Shown in pieces: positions 17,749 through 25,974 of a stretch of 64,000 nucleotides of DNA (position 1 is its first letter; each line of letters starts with the position of its first letter). Made by a program: the position numbers and the translations under genes. Source of the stretch: Flavobacterium chilense (GTDB taxonomy: Bacteria; Bacteroidota; Bacteroidia; Flavobacteriales; Flavobacteriaceae); the NCBI RefSeq assembly GCF_001602525.1, contig NZ_LSYT01000004.1, positions 1 through 64,000 on the forward strand. Direction: 5' to 3'. The notes under the pieces were generated by a model, which worked only from the letters and a program-made list of their open reading frames with translations, did not search any database and was not told where the DNA came from.

Positions 17749-18801
17749 ATGAAAAAATATAACTTCCTAACTGTCATTTTATTAGGAATCACATTAATTG
17801 GATGTGGAGATACAAAAAAAGGTGAAAATTCTTTGTTTAACATCGATGATTCTGCTTTTCCTGCCCATTTTTTACCACAAGAGTCAGTTTCAATAGCGAT
17901 TTTGAACCCAAATTCGAAAGAAATTGACAGCGTTGCTTACTTTATTAACGACAAAAGAGTAGGAACAACTAAAGGTGCTGAAAAATTTAAATTTGAACTA
18001 AAAGATCAAAAATTAGGGTATCAGTATTTAAAAGCTGTAGTACATTTTGGAAGCGATTCTTCTAATGCAACTAAAAGAATTGAATTGGTATCGAACATTG
18101 AACCAAAATTATTAAAATACAAAGTCGTGAATACTTACCCTCACGACAAGAAATCTTTTACTGAAGGTTTGGAGTTTCACAATGATACTTTATACGAAAG
18201 CACAGGACAGGAAGGTGCCTCTTACCTAAGAAAATACGATTATAAGACAGGAAAAATTTTCAAACAAATTGATCTTGACAAAAAATATTTTGGAGAAGGA
18301 ATTACTTTTATCAACGGAAAATTATTTCAATTAACCTGGCAAAACAAAACCGGTTTTATCTATGATGCCAAAACTTTAAAACTGGAAAAAACCTTTACTT
18401 ACGATAAAGATATCGAAGGATGGGGAATGACAAATGACGGCAAATACATTTATCAGACTGATAAAACAGAAAAAATCTGGAAAATGGACCCTGCAACGCA
18501 AAAGATGATAGATTACATCAACGTTTATTCCGGAACTTCAAAAATTAAAGCCATAAACGAATTGGAATGGATTAACGGAAAAATCTATACGAATGTATGG
18601 TTTAAAGATGCTATTGCTGTTGTAAACCCTACATCTGGAGCTGTTGAAGGAATTTTAAACATGTCTGATTTGCGTAAATCGATGAATGATATTACTTCTG
18701 ACGATGTTTTAAACGGAATTGCTTACAATCCTAAAACCAAAACCATTTTTGTAACAGGTAAAAACTGGAGCAAAATGTTTGAAATAACGGTTTCAGAATA
18801 A
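17749..18801 (+). CDS. Glutaminyl-peptide cyclotransferase (plant-type) lipoprotein
   Basis: Converts N-terminal glutamine of exported proteins to pyroglutamate. The 350-aa protein has a lipoprotein signal with Cys20 (LGITLIGC), a 100-residue immunoglobulin-like N-terminal part, then the five-bladed propeller of the plant/bacterial QC family: YPHDKKSFTEGLEFHNDTLY at about 130-150, GEGITFINGKLFQLTW, EGWGMTNDGKYIYQTD and INELEWINGKIYTNVW. In Bacteroidota such enzymes act in the periplasm, where many proteins begin with Gln after signal cleavage. It has its own promoter and no close operon partner. Confidence 0.9.
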   Translation: MKKYNFLTVILLGITLIGCGDTKKGENSLFNIDDSAFPAHFLPQESVSIAILNPNSKEIDSVAYFINDKRVGTTKGAEKFKFELKDQKLGYQYLKAVVHFGSDSSNATKRIELVSNIEPKLLKYKVVNTYPHDKKSFTEGLEFHNDTLYESTGQEGASYLRKYDYKTGKIFKQIDLDKKYFGEGITFINGKLFQLTWQNKTGFIYDAKTLKLEKTFTYDKDIEGWGMTNDGKYIYQTDKTEKIWKMDPATQKMIDYINVYSGTSKIKAINELEWINGKIYTNVWFKDAIAVVNPTSGAVEGILNMSDLRKSMNDITSDDVLNGIAYNPKTKTIFVTGKNWSKMFEITVSE

Positions 18802-18804
18802 ATA

Positions 18805-18869
18805 AAACAGATTTAAACACGAATTACACAGATTTCACGGATTAGATTAGTTCGTGAAATTTGTATTTT
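18805..18869. repeat. Dispersed intergenic repeat fragment between glutaminyl cyclase and hutI
   Basis: Degenerate complementary segments (CACGAATTACACAGATTTCACGGATT and, across it, TTCGTGAAATTTGT written here in parts) form an imperfect hairpin just after the cyclase stop. Sequences of the CACGAATTACACGAATT type recur in flavobacterial intergenic regions, to my knowledge; no second copy was found in this window. Confidence 0.35.
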
Positions 18870-18887
18870 TACAATACCCTAAAACAA

Positions 18888-20123
18888 ATGATTACTTTAA
18901 TTACAAACATACAAGAGCTGCTTCAGGTTCGCGAAACTTCTGTTTCTAAAGTTTCTGGTGCAGAAATGGCGATTCTTCCCACTATTAAAAATGCCTTTTT
19001 ACTTCTAAAAGACGATCTTATTAGTGATTTTGGTTCTATGGAGAATCTTCCTGAAATTAATGCTGATCATATTATAGATGCAACCGGAAAAGTAGTTCTT
19101 CCGTCCTGGTGTGACAGCCACACTCATATTGTGTATGCCGGCAATCGGGAGCAGGAATTTGTTGACCGAATTAACGGATTTTCATATGAAGAGATTGCAA
19201 ATCGTGGAGGCGGAATTTTAAATTCGGCTAAAAAACTCAATGAGACTTCTGAAGACGAAATTTACGAACAATCAAAACTCCGTCTGGAAGAAGTTATGCA
19301 TTTAGGAACCGGAGCAGTCGAAATTAAATCCGGTTACGGACTTACTATAGAAGGCGAATTGAAAATGCTTCGTGTTATTAAAAAACTGGCTGCTCATTAT
19401 CCAGTTACCATAAAAGCGACTTTTCTGGGAGCTCATGCATTTCCGCTTCATTACAAAGAAAACAAAAGCGGATACATCAATGAAATCATCACTAAAATGA
19501 TTCCCGAAATTGCTCAGGATAAACTAGCGGATTATATTGATGTATTTTGTGAAACAGGTTATTTTTCTGTAGAAGAAACAGAGCAAATCATGCAGGCAGG
19601 TATTCAATTTGGTTTAATACCAAAAATTCATGTCAACCAGTTTAATTCTATTGGAGGTTTACAGGCTGCCGTTAAATTTAAAGCGCTTTCTGTCGATCAC
19701 CTTGAAATTATGAATCCTGAAGACATTGAAGCTTTAAAAAACACCGAAACAATGCCTGTTGCACTACCATCATGTTCTTACTTTTTAAGTATTCCTTACA
19801 CTCCGGCCCGCGAAATGATAAAAGCAGGTTTACCACTTGCACTGGCAACTGATTTCAATCCCGGCTCTACTCCATCCGGAAACATGAATTTTGTAGTCGC
19901 TACGGCTTGTATCAAGATGAAAATGACTCCGGAAGAAGCTATCAATGCCGCAACCATTAACGGTGCTTATGCAATGGGAATTTCTGAAACACACGGAAGC
20001 ATTACCAAAGGCAAAAAAGCCAACTTAATTATCACAAAACCAATTTCATCTTATTATCAGATTCCGTATGCCTTTGGGAGCAATCTGATCGAAAATGTTT
20101 TGGTAAACGGTAAAATCCTATAA
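18888..20123 (+). CDS. hutI: Imidazolonepropionase
   Basis: Histidine degradation enzyme, hydrolysing 4-imidazolone-5-propanoate to N-formimino-L-glutamate in the cytoplasm. The 411-residue amidohydrolase shows the metal motif DSHTHIVYAG, FVDRINGFSYEEIANRGGGI (substrate-binding arginine region), IKSGYGL, TFLGAHAFP, HVNQF, and LATDFNPGS with the metal Asp. The ATG at 18888 is chosen; nine more codons upstream are open but lie outside the aligned family start. hutG lies 1.1 kb downstream, separated by an unrelated minus-strand gene, so the hut genes do not form one operon here. Confidence 0.95.
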   Translation: MITLITNIQELLQVRETSVSKVSGAEMAILPTIKNAFLLLKDDLISDFGSMENLPEINADHIIDATGKVVLPSWCDSHTHIVYAGNREQEFVDRINGFSYEEIANRGGGILNSAKKLNETSEDEIYEQSKLRLEEVMHLGTGAVEIKSGYGLTIEGELKMLRVIKKLAAHYPVTIKATFLGAHAFPLHYKENKSGYINEIITKMIPEIAQDKLADYIDVFCETGYFSVEETEQIMQAGIQFGLIPKIHVNQFNSIGGLQAAVKFKALSVDHLEIMNPEDIEALKNTETMPVALPSCSYFLSIPYTPAREMIKAGLPLALATDFNPGSTPSGNMNFVVATACIKMKMTPEEAINAATINGAYAMGISETHGSITKGKKANLIITKPISSYYQIPYAFGSNLIENVLVNGKIL

Positions 20124-20197
20124 GATTACTTTCGAGATTTATTTAATTCCTTAAAAACGAAAGTAAATAAAACAAAAGTAATTTCAATCCATAAAAA

Positions 20198-20226
20198 AAG
20201 GTCTGTGAAAAAATCACAGACCTTTA
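20198..20226. terminator. Bidirectional terminator between hutI and the coiled-coil gene
   Basis: AAAGGTCTGTGA at 20198-20209 pairs with TCACAGACCTTT at 20215-20226 (12-bp stem, 5-nt loop), with A-run before and T-rich run after, placed between two convergent stop codons. Confidence 0.8.
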
Positions 20227-20260
20227 ATATTTTAGTGGTATTTGTCCTAATCGACTTAGA

Positions 20261-21139
20261 TTATCTTAAGCTGAAGCTTGTTTTAGAAACCAATTCATCA
20301 TTATCAAAAACATTGATAAAGTAAGTTCCTTTAGCGAAATCTTTTCCTGGTAAATCTTCTGTAACATTTACTGTTTTGTTTTCATACTTAACAGTAGTTT
20401 TGAAACTGTAAGTTAAAGAATTATCTCCAAAGCTTTCTGTTTTTTTCTCGCCTAAAACATTGTTTTTAGAATCGATAACTTGTACATAATATGTTTTATC
20501 ACCAGATTTTGCAATTTGGTTTTCAGCGATAGTAAAACTAATTTTTAAGATATCTGCACGACTTGCTTTATCTGTTTCAATTTGTTTACCTGAACTTCTT
20601 AATTTGTAAGCAGAAGTTTTAGTATTTAAAATAGACAATTTAGCTCCTTTTTCTACAGTTTTAGCTAATTCTTCGTTTTGACCAACTAATACCTCATTGT
20701 ATTTTTTAGATTCACCTAATACGACAATAGTACTGTCTCTTTGAGTAGTTAAAACACCATTTTGTTTTTTCAACTCATCATTCTCAGCAACCAAAGTTTT
20801 CATTTTACCTTGCATAGCCTGAACTTGTGCTCTGTATTTAGATACATCTCCTTTAGATTTATTTAAATCGTCCATCAAAGCTACTACTTTGTCTCTTTCC
20901 TGAATTAACTCATCAGACATTGAAGTATTTTCAGCAATTGCAGCATCATAAGTTGCTTTTAATTCCTGTAAATCTTTCATAACAGATTCTTTTTCTGTCA
21001 TTGTCGTTGTAAGTTCAGTTTTAACTACATCTGTATCAGATGATAATTTAAAAATATACACTAAGCTACCAATTAGTAGGACTGCTAAAACTGCGATTAC
21101 CGCCTTTAGACTTGAGTTGTTGTTCTTTGGGTTTTCCAT
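20261..21139 (-). CDS. Membrane-anchored coiled-coil protein of unknown function
   Basis: A 292-residue protein with one N-terminal membrane helix (AVIAVLAVLLIGSLVYIF, about 14-31), a long coiled coil (about 35-165, rich in heptad Leu/Val/Met with Glu/Lys), and a C-terminal beta-rich domain of about 120 residues (ILKISFTIAENQIAKSGDKT ... GTYFINVFDNDELVSKTSFS). The layout suggests an inner-membrane anchor with a periplasmic spacer and sensing or binding domain. I know similar genes only as conserved flavobacterial proteins, sometimes misnamed as ParA-like; no P-loop is present. It is convergent with hutI and divergent from hutG. Confidence 0.8.
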   Translation of the reverse strand: MENPKNNNSSLKAVIAVLAVLLIGSLVYIFKLSSDTDVVKTELTTTMTEKESVMKDLQELKATYDAAIAENTSMSDELIQERDKVVALMDDLNKSKGDVSKYRAQVQAMQGKMKTLVAENDELKKQNGVLTTQRDSTIVVLGESKKYNEVLVGQNEELAKTVEKGAKLSILNTKTSAYKLRSSGKQIETDKASRADILKISFTIAENQIAKSGDKTYYVQVIDSKNNVLGEKKTESFGDNSLTYSFKTTVKYENKTVNVTEDLPGKDFAKGTYFINVFDNDELVSKTSFSLR

Positions 21140-21238
21140 ATTTAAAATAATTTTCTTTAAAACAAATTTAAGAATTAATATAAAGGTAATAACGTAAGTT
21201 GTTACAATTATATTATTTTTGGAAAATATTTTTTTTCA

Positions 21239-22285
21239 ATGGAGAAACTAATTCCTTTTACTGTTAACGATCTGGCAAAAGTCACTAATCATCGTAGTGG
21301 TGAAATAAAATTCGGAGAAAAAATGGTTGTTATCCCTAAAGGAGTTGACACAATCAGTTTTTTAAAAGAGTCTGAGGCTAAGTATGTACTTTTTGGTATT
21401 CCGGAAGATATTGGCGTTCGTGCCAATTATGGAAGACCAGGAGCAGCGTCAGCATGGGAAAGTGCCATAAAAAGTATTGCCAATATCCAGCACAATCGTT
21501 TTTCTAAAGGCAGCCAGATTATTGTTTTAGGACAATTAAACGTTGCAGAGGAAATGCGTGACGTAGAAAACCTTGACTTTAATGATATTGACGACCGTTC
21601 TAAACTAAGTCAGCTTGTTGAAAAAATTGACAAAGAGGTTTCGCATATTATTTTTACGATTATAAAAGCAGGAAAAACTCCTATTATTATTGGCGGTGGA
21701 CACAATAATGCTTATGGAAATATTAAAGGTTCGGCTTTAGCCAAAGGGAAACCCATAAACGCTATTAACTTTGATGCCCATTCTGATTTTAGAATTCTGG
21801 AAGGGCGTCATAGCGGAAATAGTTTCTCGTATGCCTATGAAGAAGGTTTCCTGAAAAAATATTTTATTTTTGGCCTGCACGAAAACTATACTTCAAAAAG
21901 CGTTTTAGATATTATCAAAAAACTCGAAGACAGAGTCCGTTACAATACTTATGACAGCGTAAACATTCGTAAAGAAAAAGATTTTGAACGTGAAATGGCC
22001 TTGGCTTTAGAATTCATAAAAACTGATTCTTTTGGAATCGAAATCGATCTGGATGCTATTCCTAACATTGCCAGCAGCGCTATGACTATCAGTGGTTTTT
22101 CTGTAGAAGAGTTACGCCAGTTTATTTCTTTTTTCGGGCAACATAAAAATGCTACTTATTTACACATTTGCGAAGGAGCACCGGATCTCGCTGATTCTCC
22201 AAACAACAATTTAATTGGTAAACTAATTGGATATCTTATCACGGATTTTATAAAAGCCAATAACGAAAAAGAAAAAATCAACTGA
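21239..22285 (+). CDS. hutG: Formimidoylglutamase (arginase/agmatinase family)
   Basis: Manganese ureohydrolase of 348 aa that converts N-formimidoyl-L-glutamate to glutamate and formamide, completing histidine degradation. Metal ligands are in GGGHNNAYG (about 150), NFDAHSDFR (about 175-183) and EIDLDAI (about 280). The substrate assignment rests on sequence type (long N-terminal part with GIPEDIGVRANYGRPGA, typical of the Bacteroidota HutG group) and on hutI next door; an arginase or other ureohydrolase role cannot be fully excluded. A possible -7 element TATTTTTG lies at 21214-21221. Confidence 0.85.
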   Translation: MEKLIPFTVNDLAKVTNHRSGEIKFGEKMVVIPKGVDTISFLKESEAKYVLFGIPEDIGVRANYGRPGAASAWESAIKSIANIQHNRFSKGSQIIVLGQLNVAEEMRDVENLDFNDIDDRSKLSQLVEKIDKEVSHIIFTIIKAGKTPIIIGGGHNNAYGNIKGSALAKGKPINAINFDAHSDFRILEGRHSGNSFSYAYEEGFLKKYFIFGLHENYTSKSVLDIIKKLEDRVRYNTYDSVNIRKEKDFEREMALALEFIKTDSFGIEIDLDAIPNIASSAMTISGFSVEELRQFISFFGQHKNATYLHICEGAPDLADSPNNNLIGKLIGYLITDFIKANNEKEKIN

Positions 22286-22357
22286 AGGCCAACTGGCTTA
22301 AAACCACACATTTCCCAAATAATCCAAGAATCAAATCAACGATTAACCGAATAAACC

Positions 22358-22365
22358 TATCTTTG
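22358..22365 (+). promoter_or_regulatory. -7 promoter element of the DEAD-box helicase gene
   Basis: TATCTTTG followed by CA, the commonest form of the Bacteroidota -7 element, 44 bp before the helicase ATG. No good TTG at -33 was found. Confidence 0.45.
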
Positions 22366-22409
22366 CACAGCATTTTAGTACTTAAAACTAAAATCCTAAC
22401 ACTTAAGAT

Positions 22410-23660
22410 ATGTTATTCGAAGATTTATCACTTTCAAAAAGTATACAAAAAGCCGTATTTGAAGAAGGCTATCTAAACCCTACCCCTATTCAGGAACAAT
22501 CTATTCCGATTATTCTGGCTGGGAGGGATTTAATAGGTTGCGCACAAACCGGTACGGGAAAAACCGCTGCATTTGCAATTCCAATCATACATCAGTTACA
22601 CCGAATTGTAGGTTCATCTAAAAAAGCCAAGCAAATTCGTGCTCTAATAGTTACTCCAACCCGTGAATTAGCGGTTCAGATTGGACAAAGTTTTGACACT
22701 TATGCCAAATATACCAACCTGACCCAGTTAACCATTTTTGGCGGAGTTTCGCAGAATCCACAGGTTGATACTCTAAAAAACGGAGTAGATATTTTGGTGG
22801 CTACACCGGGACGTTTGCTTGATCTGCACAAACAAGGTTTTCTTGATTTAGATCATTTACACACGCTGGTTTTGGATGAGGCTGATCAAATGCTGGATAT
22901 GGGTTTTATAAACGATGTAAAAAAGATCGTAAAACTAACTCCAAAAAACAGACAAACTTTATTGTTTTCTGCCACAATGCCAATTGCTATTCGTGAGCTG
23001 GCTGAAATGTTTTTGAAGGATCCTGAAAAAGTAGAAGTTTCTCCTGTTTCATCAACCTCAGAAAATGTAGAACAACGCATTTATTTTGTTGAAAAAACAG
23101 AAAAAAGAAATTTATTATATCATTTAATCAAAAACGAAAATTTGTCGAATGTATTGGTTTTTTCAAGAACCAAACACGGGGCAGATAATGTTGTAAAAGC
23201 ATTGCGCAAAAAAGATATTCCTGCTGAAGCAATTCACGGTGATAAATCGCAAAATGCCAGACAACGTGTTCTGGATGCTTTTAAAAACAAAGAAGTTGGT
23301 GTTCTTGTAGCAACAGATATTGCTGCACGAGGAATAGATATTGATCAGTTGCCTTATGTAATCAATTTTGATTTACCGAACATCCCTGAAACTTATGTTC
23401 ACCGAATTGGACGTACGGGTCGTGCCGGAAACGGAGGAATCGCGATTTCATTTTGCGGTAAAGACGAACAGCCTTACTGGAAAGACATTCAGAAATTAAT
23501 AAAAGTGGATGTAAAAACGATTACAGATCATCCGTACCAATGGCATTCCGGAAGTCCGGACGCAACGGCAGAAAAACCTAAAAACTCCAACCGAAGCGGT
23601 GGTGCTCACAAATCGAGAAAATCAAATGCTTCTAAACAAAATAAAAAACGCTGGTATTAA
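22410..23660 (+). CDS. DEAD-box ATP-dependent RNA helicase (RhlE-like)
   Basis: A 416-residue cytoplasmic RNA helicase involved in RNA remodelling, ribosome assembly or decay. All motifs are present: Q motif (PTPIQEQSIPI), I (AQTGTGKT), Ia (PTRELA), Ib (TPGR), II (DEAD), III (SAT), IV (VLVFSRTKHGADNV), V (ATDIAARGIDI) and VI (HRIGRTGR). The tail after residue 375 is basic and low in complexity (KSRKSNASKQNKKRWY), as in RhlE proteins, and probably binds RNA. Its stop overlaps the stop of the convergent hybrid kinase by 3-4 bp, inside a shared terminator. Confidence 0.95.
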   Translation: MLFEDLSLSKSIQKAVFEEGYLNPTPIQEQSIPIILAGRDLIGCAQTGTGKTAAFAIPIIHQLHRIVGSSKKAKQIRALIVTPTRELAVQIGQSFDTYAKYTNLTQLTIFGGVSQNPQVDTLKNGVDILVATPGRLLDLHKQGFLDLDHLHTLVLDEADQMLDMGFINDVKKIVKLTPKNRQTLLFSATMPIAIRELAEMFLKDPEKVEVSPVSSTSENVEQRIYFVEKTEKRNLLYHLIKNENLSNVLVFSRTKHGADNVVKALRKKDIPAEAIHGDKSQNARQRVLDAFKNKEVGVLVATDIAARGIDIDQLPYVINFDLPNIPETYVHRIGRTGRAGNGGIAISFCGKDEQPYWKDIQKLIKVDVKTITDHPYQWHSGSPDATAEKPKNSNRSGGAHKSRKSNASKQNKKRWY

Positions 23661-23675
23661 TATCCAGCGTTTTTT
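23643..23675. terminator. Bidirectional terminator overlapping two convergent stop codons
   Basis: AAAAAACGCTGG at 23643-23654 pairs with CCAGCGTTTTTT at 23664-23675. Both the helicase stop (23658-23660) and the kinase stop (23657-23659 on the other strand) lie in the loop. Confidence 0.8.
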
Positions 23676-25843
23676 GCTTCATTTATTAAATAGCTTATAA
23701 TTTTAAAAAGTCGTACAGGTTCAAAAGGCTTAATGATAATATCATTGATTCCTGAAGAGATTGCCTCATCTGTTATTTCATCTTTATCAAATGCTGTCAG
23801 AGCCACTACAGGTGTTTTTATGTTCTTTAAACGAATTCTTTTAGTCGTTTCGAACCCATTCATCAAAGGCATATTGATATCCATTAAAATAAGATCAAAA
23901 TCTTCTTTTTCTAAAATAGCCAAAGCAGCAAAACCATCATCAACAACTTTACAGATGTAATTATTCTTTTCGATGATTTTTTTGGTCACCAACTGATTGA
24001 TCACATTATCTTCTACTATTAAAATCTTGTACGTATCATTTGAAGTTAAGTCTACTTCTATTTCGTCAATAATACGCTTGGTCTTTTTAGGATCATGTTC
24101 AAAAGGAATCATAAACGTAAATGAAGTACCAATACCAATATTACTCTCTAAAGTAATGGTGCTTCCAAAAAGCCCTAACAATCTTTTTACAATGCTCAAT
24201 CCTAAGCCTGTTCCCTGATAATCTTCGTCCTTTCGTCCAACCTGAACAAACTTTTCAAAAATTTTACCCTGATCGACAGTAGCGATTCCAACGCCGTTAT
24301 CCTTTATAAGAAAATCCAGGAAATATATTTTACCTTCGACTTTACTTAATTTAACCACAATTTCAACTACACCATTTTTAGTAAATTTCAAGGCATTACT
24401 CACCAGATTCATCAGGATCTGAGCCAGTCTTAACTTATCGCCAATTAAATATTCCGGAATACAGGGATCGATTGAAACGGAGATTTTGTTATTATTTTTT
24501 TGAGACAGAAAAGAAAGCGAATTTTTAATCATTGTAATCTCATCAGAAATATTGAAAGTGAGATTTTCTAAAACAACTTTATTTTCTTCAATTTTATTGA
24601 TCTGAAGAATATCATTTACAAGAGACAGTAAATATCGTGCAGAGAATTTTAAGGCGCTTAAATGTTTGCTTTGAGCCAGTTCTTTATGCTCTTCGAGTAA
24701 CATATTTGTTATTCCTACCACACCATATAACGGAGTACGCAATTCGTGGCTTATAGTCGAAATAAATTGTGTTTTGAGTAGAGAAGCTTCTTCGGCAACT
24801 TCTTTTGCCTTTAAAAGCTCTAAATTGTGCTTTTTCTTGAATCTGATATTTTTTATAAGGGTAATAATCAGAATAAAAAGAATTAAGGAAACAAGGACAA
24901 ATAAGATAACAATAATCCTTGATTTTTTAAGACTCTGGTATTGTGAATCTTTTTCACTTTCAATTTTATCAATTTGTCTTTTATATTCATCGAGCTCAAG
25001 ATTAAATCCGGCTATAGATGCTTTTTTGAGTTTCTCCTGATTGTATAACTCTTCTGTGATTTTATTGTATGCTGTAAGCTCCTGATAAGCTTCTTTGTAT
25101 TTTTGGTTTTTAGTCAAAAACTTTGAGTATTCCAGATGCGCAAAAGACAGATCTGATTTCTCTTCAGCTTTTTTCCCTGCATTGACTGCTTTTATAAAAT
25201 AATCATTTGCCGCTTCGTATTGATTCCGGTAACTTGAATACATACCATTAAGCATATTTACGATAGTCTCTGTAGACTGATTCCCGTATTTATTTTTATT
25301 GCTGTTGACAAATTTTAAAAAAGGATAACCTTCATCAAATTTTTTAATATCAAAATAAGCCCATGCGATATTTACGTTTGTAAAATATATCTGGCTCATA
25401 TTGCTAATCTTTAAGCCATATGCAATTGACTTTTTATAATACTGAATCCCTTTATTAAATTGTTTCTTCTCAAAACAATATACATTTCCAAGATTATTAT
25501 AGAGGTTGTATTTTATCGAATCGTTATCAGTTCTGTTGGCGTAATACAAACTTTTATTATAAAAAAACAAAGCTTTATCAATCTCTGCCAGCTCGTTGTA
25601 GTTTGCTGCAATAATATTATAAGAACGCGAAATTAAACGGTCGTTTTTGGCACTTGTAGCAGCGTTTAATGCAATTCTGGAGATAATGAGCGACTTCTCG
25701 AAGTTTGATTCTCTATAATTAGCCAGTGCTTCTTTTACAAGCTCATTTATCTTTGCTTCTGAGGAAGGTTCAGGTTGCGCAAACACTGAACTGGTAAGAC
25801 AGTTCAACAATAAGAGCAATAAAAAAATCCGTTTTTGGGGCAT
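23657..25843 (-). CDS. TPR-containing hybrid sensor histidine kinase / response regulator
   Basis: A 728-residue hybrid kinase. In order: signal peptide (MPQKRIFLLLLLLNCLTSSV), periplasmic tetratricopeptide repeats at about 35-260 (YNIIAANYNELAEIDKALFF, YNLYNNLGNVYCFEKKQFN), coiled coil, one membrane helix (IIVILFVLVSLILFILIITL, about 300-320), HisKA with STISHELRTPLYGVVG, HATPase with LMNLVSNALKFT, DNGVGI and GTGLGLSIVK, and a C-terminal receiver (about 605-720; ILIVEDNVINQLV, phospho-acceptor in LILMDINMPLMNG). The start at 25843 is chosen over an upstream extension because it yields the signal peptide. No separate output domain is encoded next door. Confidence 0.92.
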   Translation of the reverse strand: MPQKRIFLLLLLLNCLTSSVFAQPEPSSEAKINELVKEALANYRESNFEKSLIISRIALNAATSAKNDRLISRSYNIIAANYNELAEIDKALFFYNKSLYYANRTDNDSIKYNLYNNLGNVYCFEKKQFNKGIQYYKKSIAYGLKISNMSQIYFTNVNIAWAYFDIKKFDEGYPFLKFVNSNKNKYGNQSTETIVNMLNGMYSSYRNQYEAANDYFIKAVNAGKKAEEKSDLSFAHLEYSKFLTKNQKYKEAYQELTAYNKITEELYNQEKLKKASIAGFNLELDEYKRQIDKIESEKDSQYQSLKKSRIIVILFVLVSLILFILIITLIKNIRFKKKHNLELLKAKEVAEEASLLKTQFISTISHELRTPLYGVVGITNMLLEEHKELAQSKHLSALKFSARYLLSLVNDILQINKIEENKVVLENLTFNISDEITMIKNSLSFLSQKNNNKISVSIDPCIPEYLIGDKLRLAQILMNLVSNALKFTKNGVVEIVVKLSKVEGKIYFLDFLIKDNGVGIATVDQGKIFEKFVQVGRKDEDYQGTGLGLSIVKRLLGLFGSTITLESNIGIGTSFTFMIPFEHDPKKTKRIIDEIEVDLTSNDTYKILIVEDNVINQLVTKKIIEKNNYICKVVDDGFAALAILEKEDFDLILMDINMPLMNGFETTKRIRLKNIKTPVVALTAFDKDEITDEAISSGINDIIIKPFEPVRLFKIISYLINEAKNAGY

Positions 25844-25860
25844 AAATCGGCTAATTTCAT

Positions 25861-25868
25861 CAAATATA
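25861..25868 (-). promoter_or_regulatory. -7 promoter element of the hybrid kinase gene
   Basis: TATATTTG on the minus strand, a full match to TAnnTTTG, 18 bp upstream of the chosen ATG at 25843. It supports that start, since the longer frame would begin upstream of this promoter. No clear TTG at -33. Confidence 0.45.
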
Positions 25869-25884
25869 CATTTAAAAATAAAAA

Positions 25885-25915
25885 AAAGCCGTATTTCACA
25901 GGAAAATACGGCTTT
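25885..25915 (-). terminator. Intrinsic terminator after the DAACS symporter
   Basis: AAAGCCGTATTT at 25885-25896 pairs with AAATACGGCTTT at 25904-25915; on the minus strand a T-rich run follows. It separates the symporter from the downstream kinase. Confidence 0.8.
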
Positions 25916-25974
25916 CATTCTTATTTATTTTGTGTTAATTTTTCATCTTAACCCAGATAAAAATCAAACAATTA

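Noticed and set aside
15091..25918. Longer N-termini of the secreted protein (to 15609) and hybrid kinase (to 25918)
   Set aside because: Each extension places charged or bulky residues before a complete signal peptide, and for the kinase it would begin upstream of a TATATTTG promoter element.
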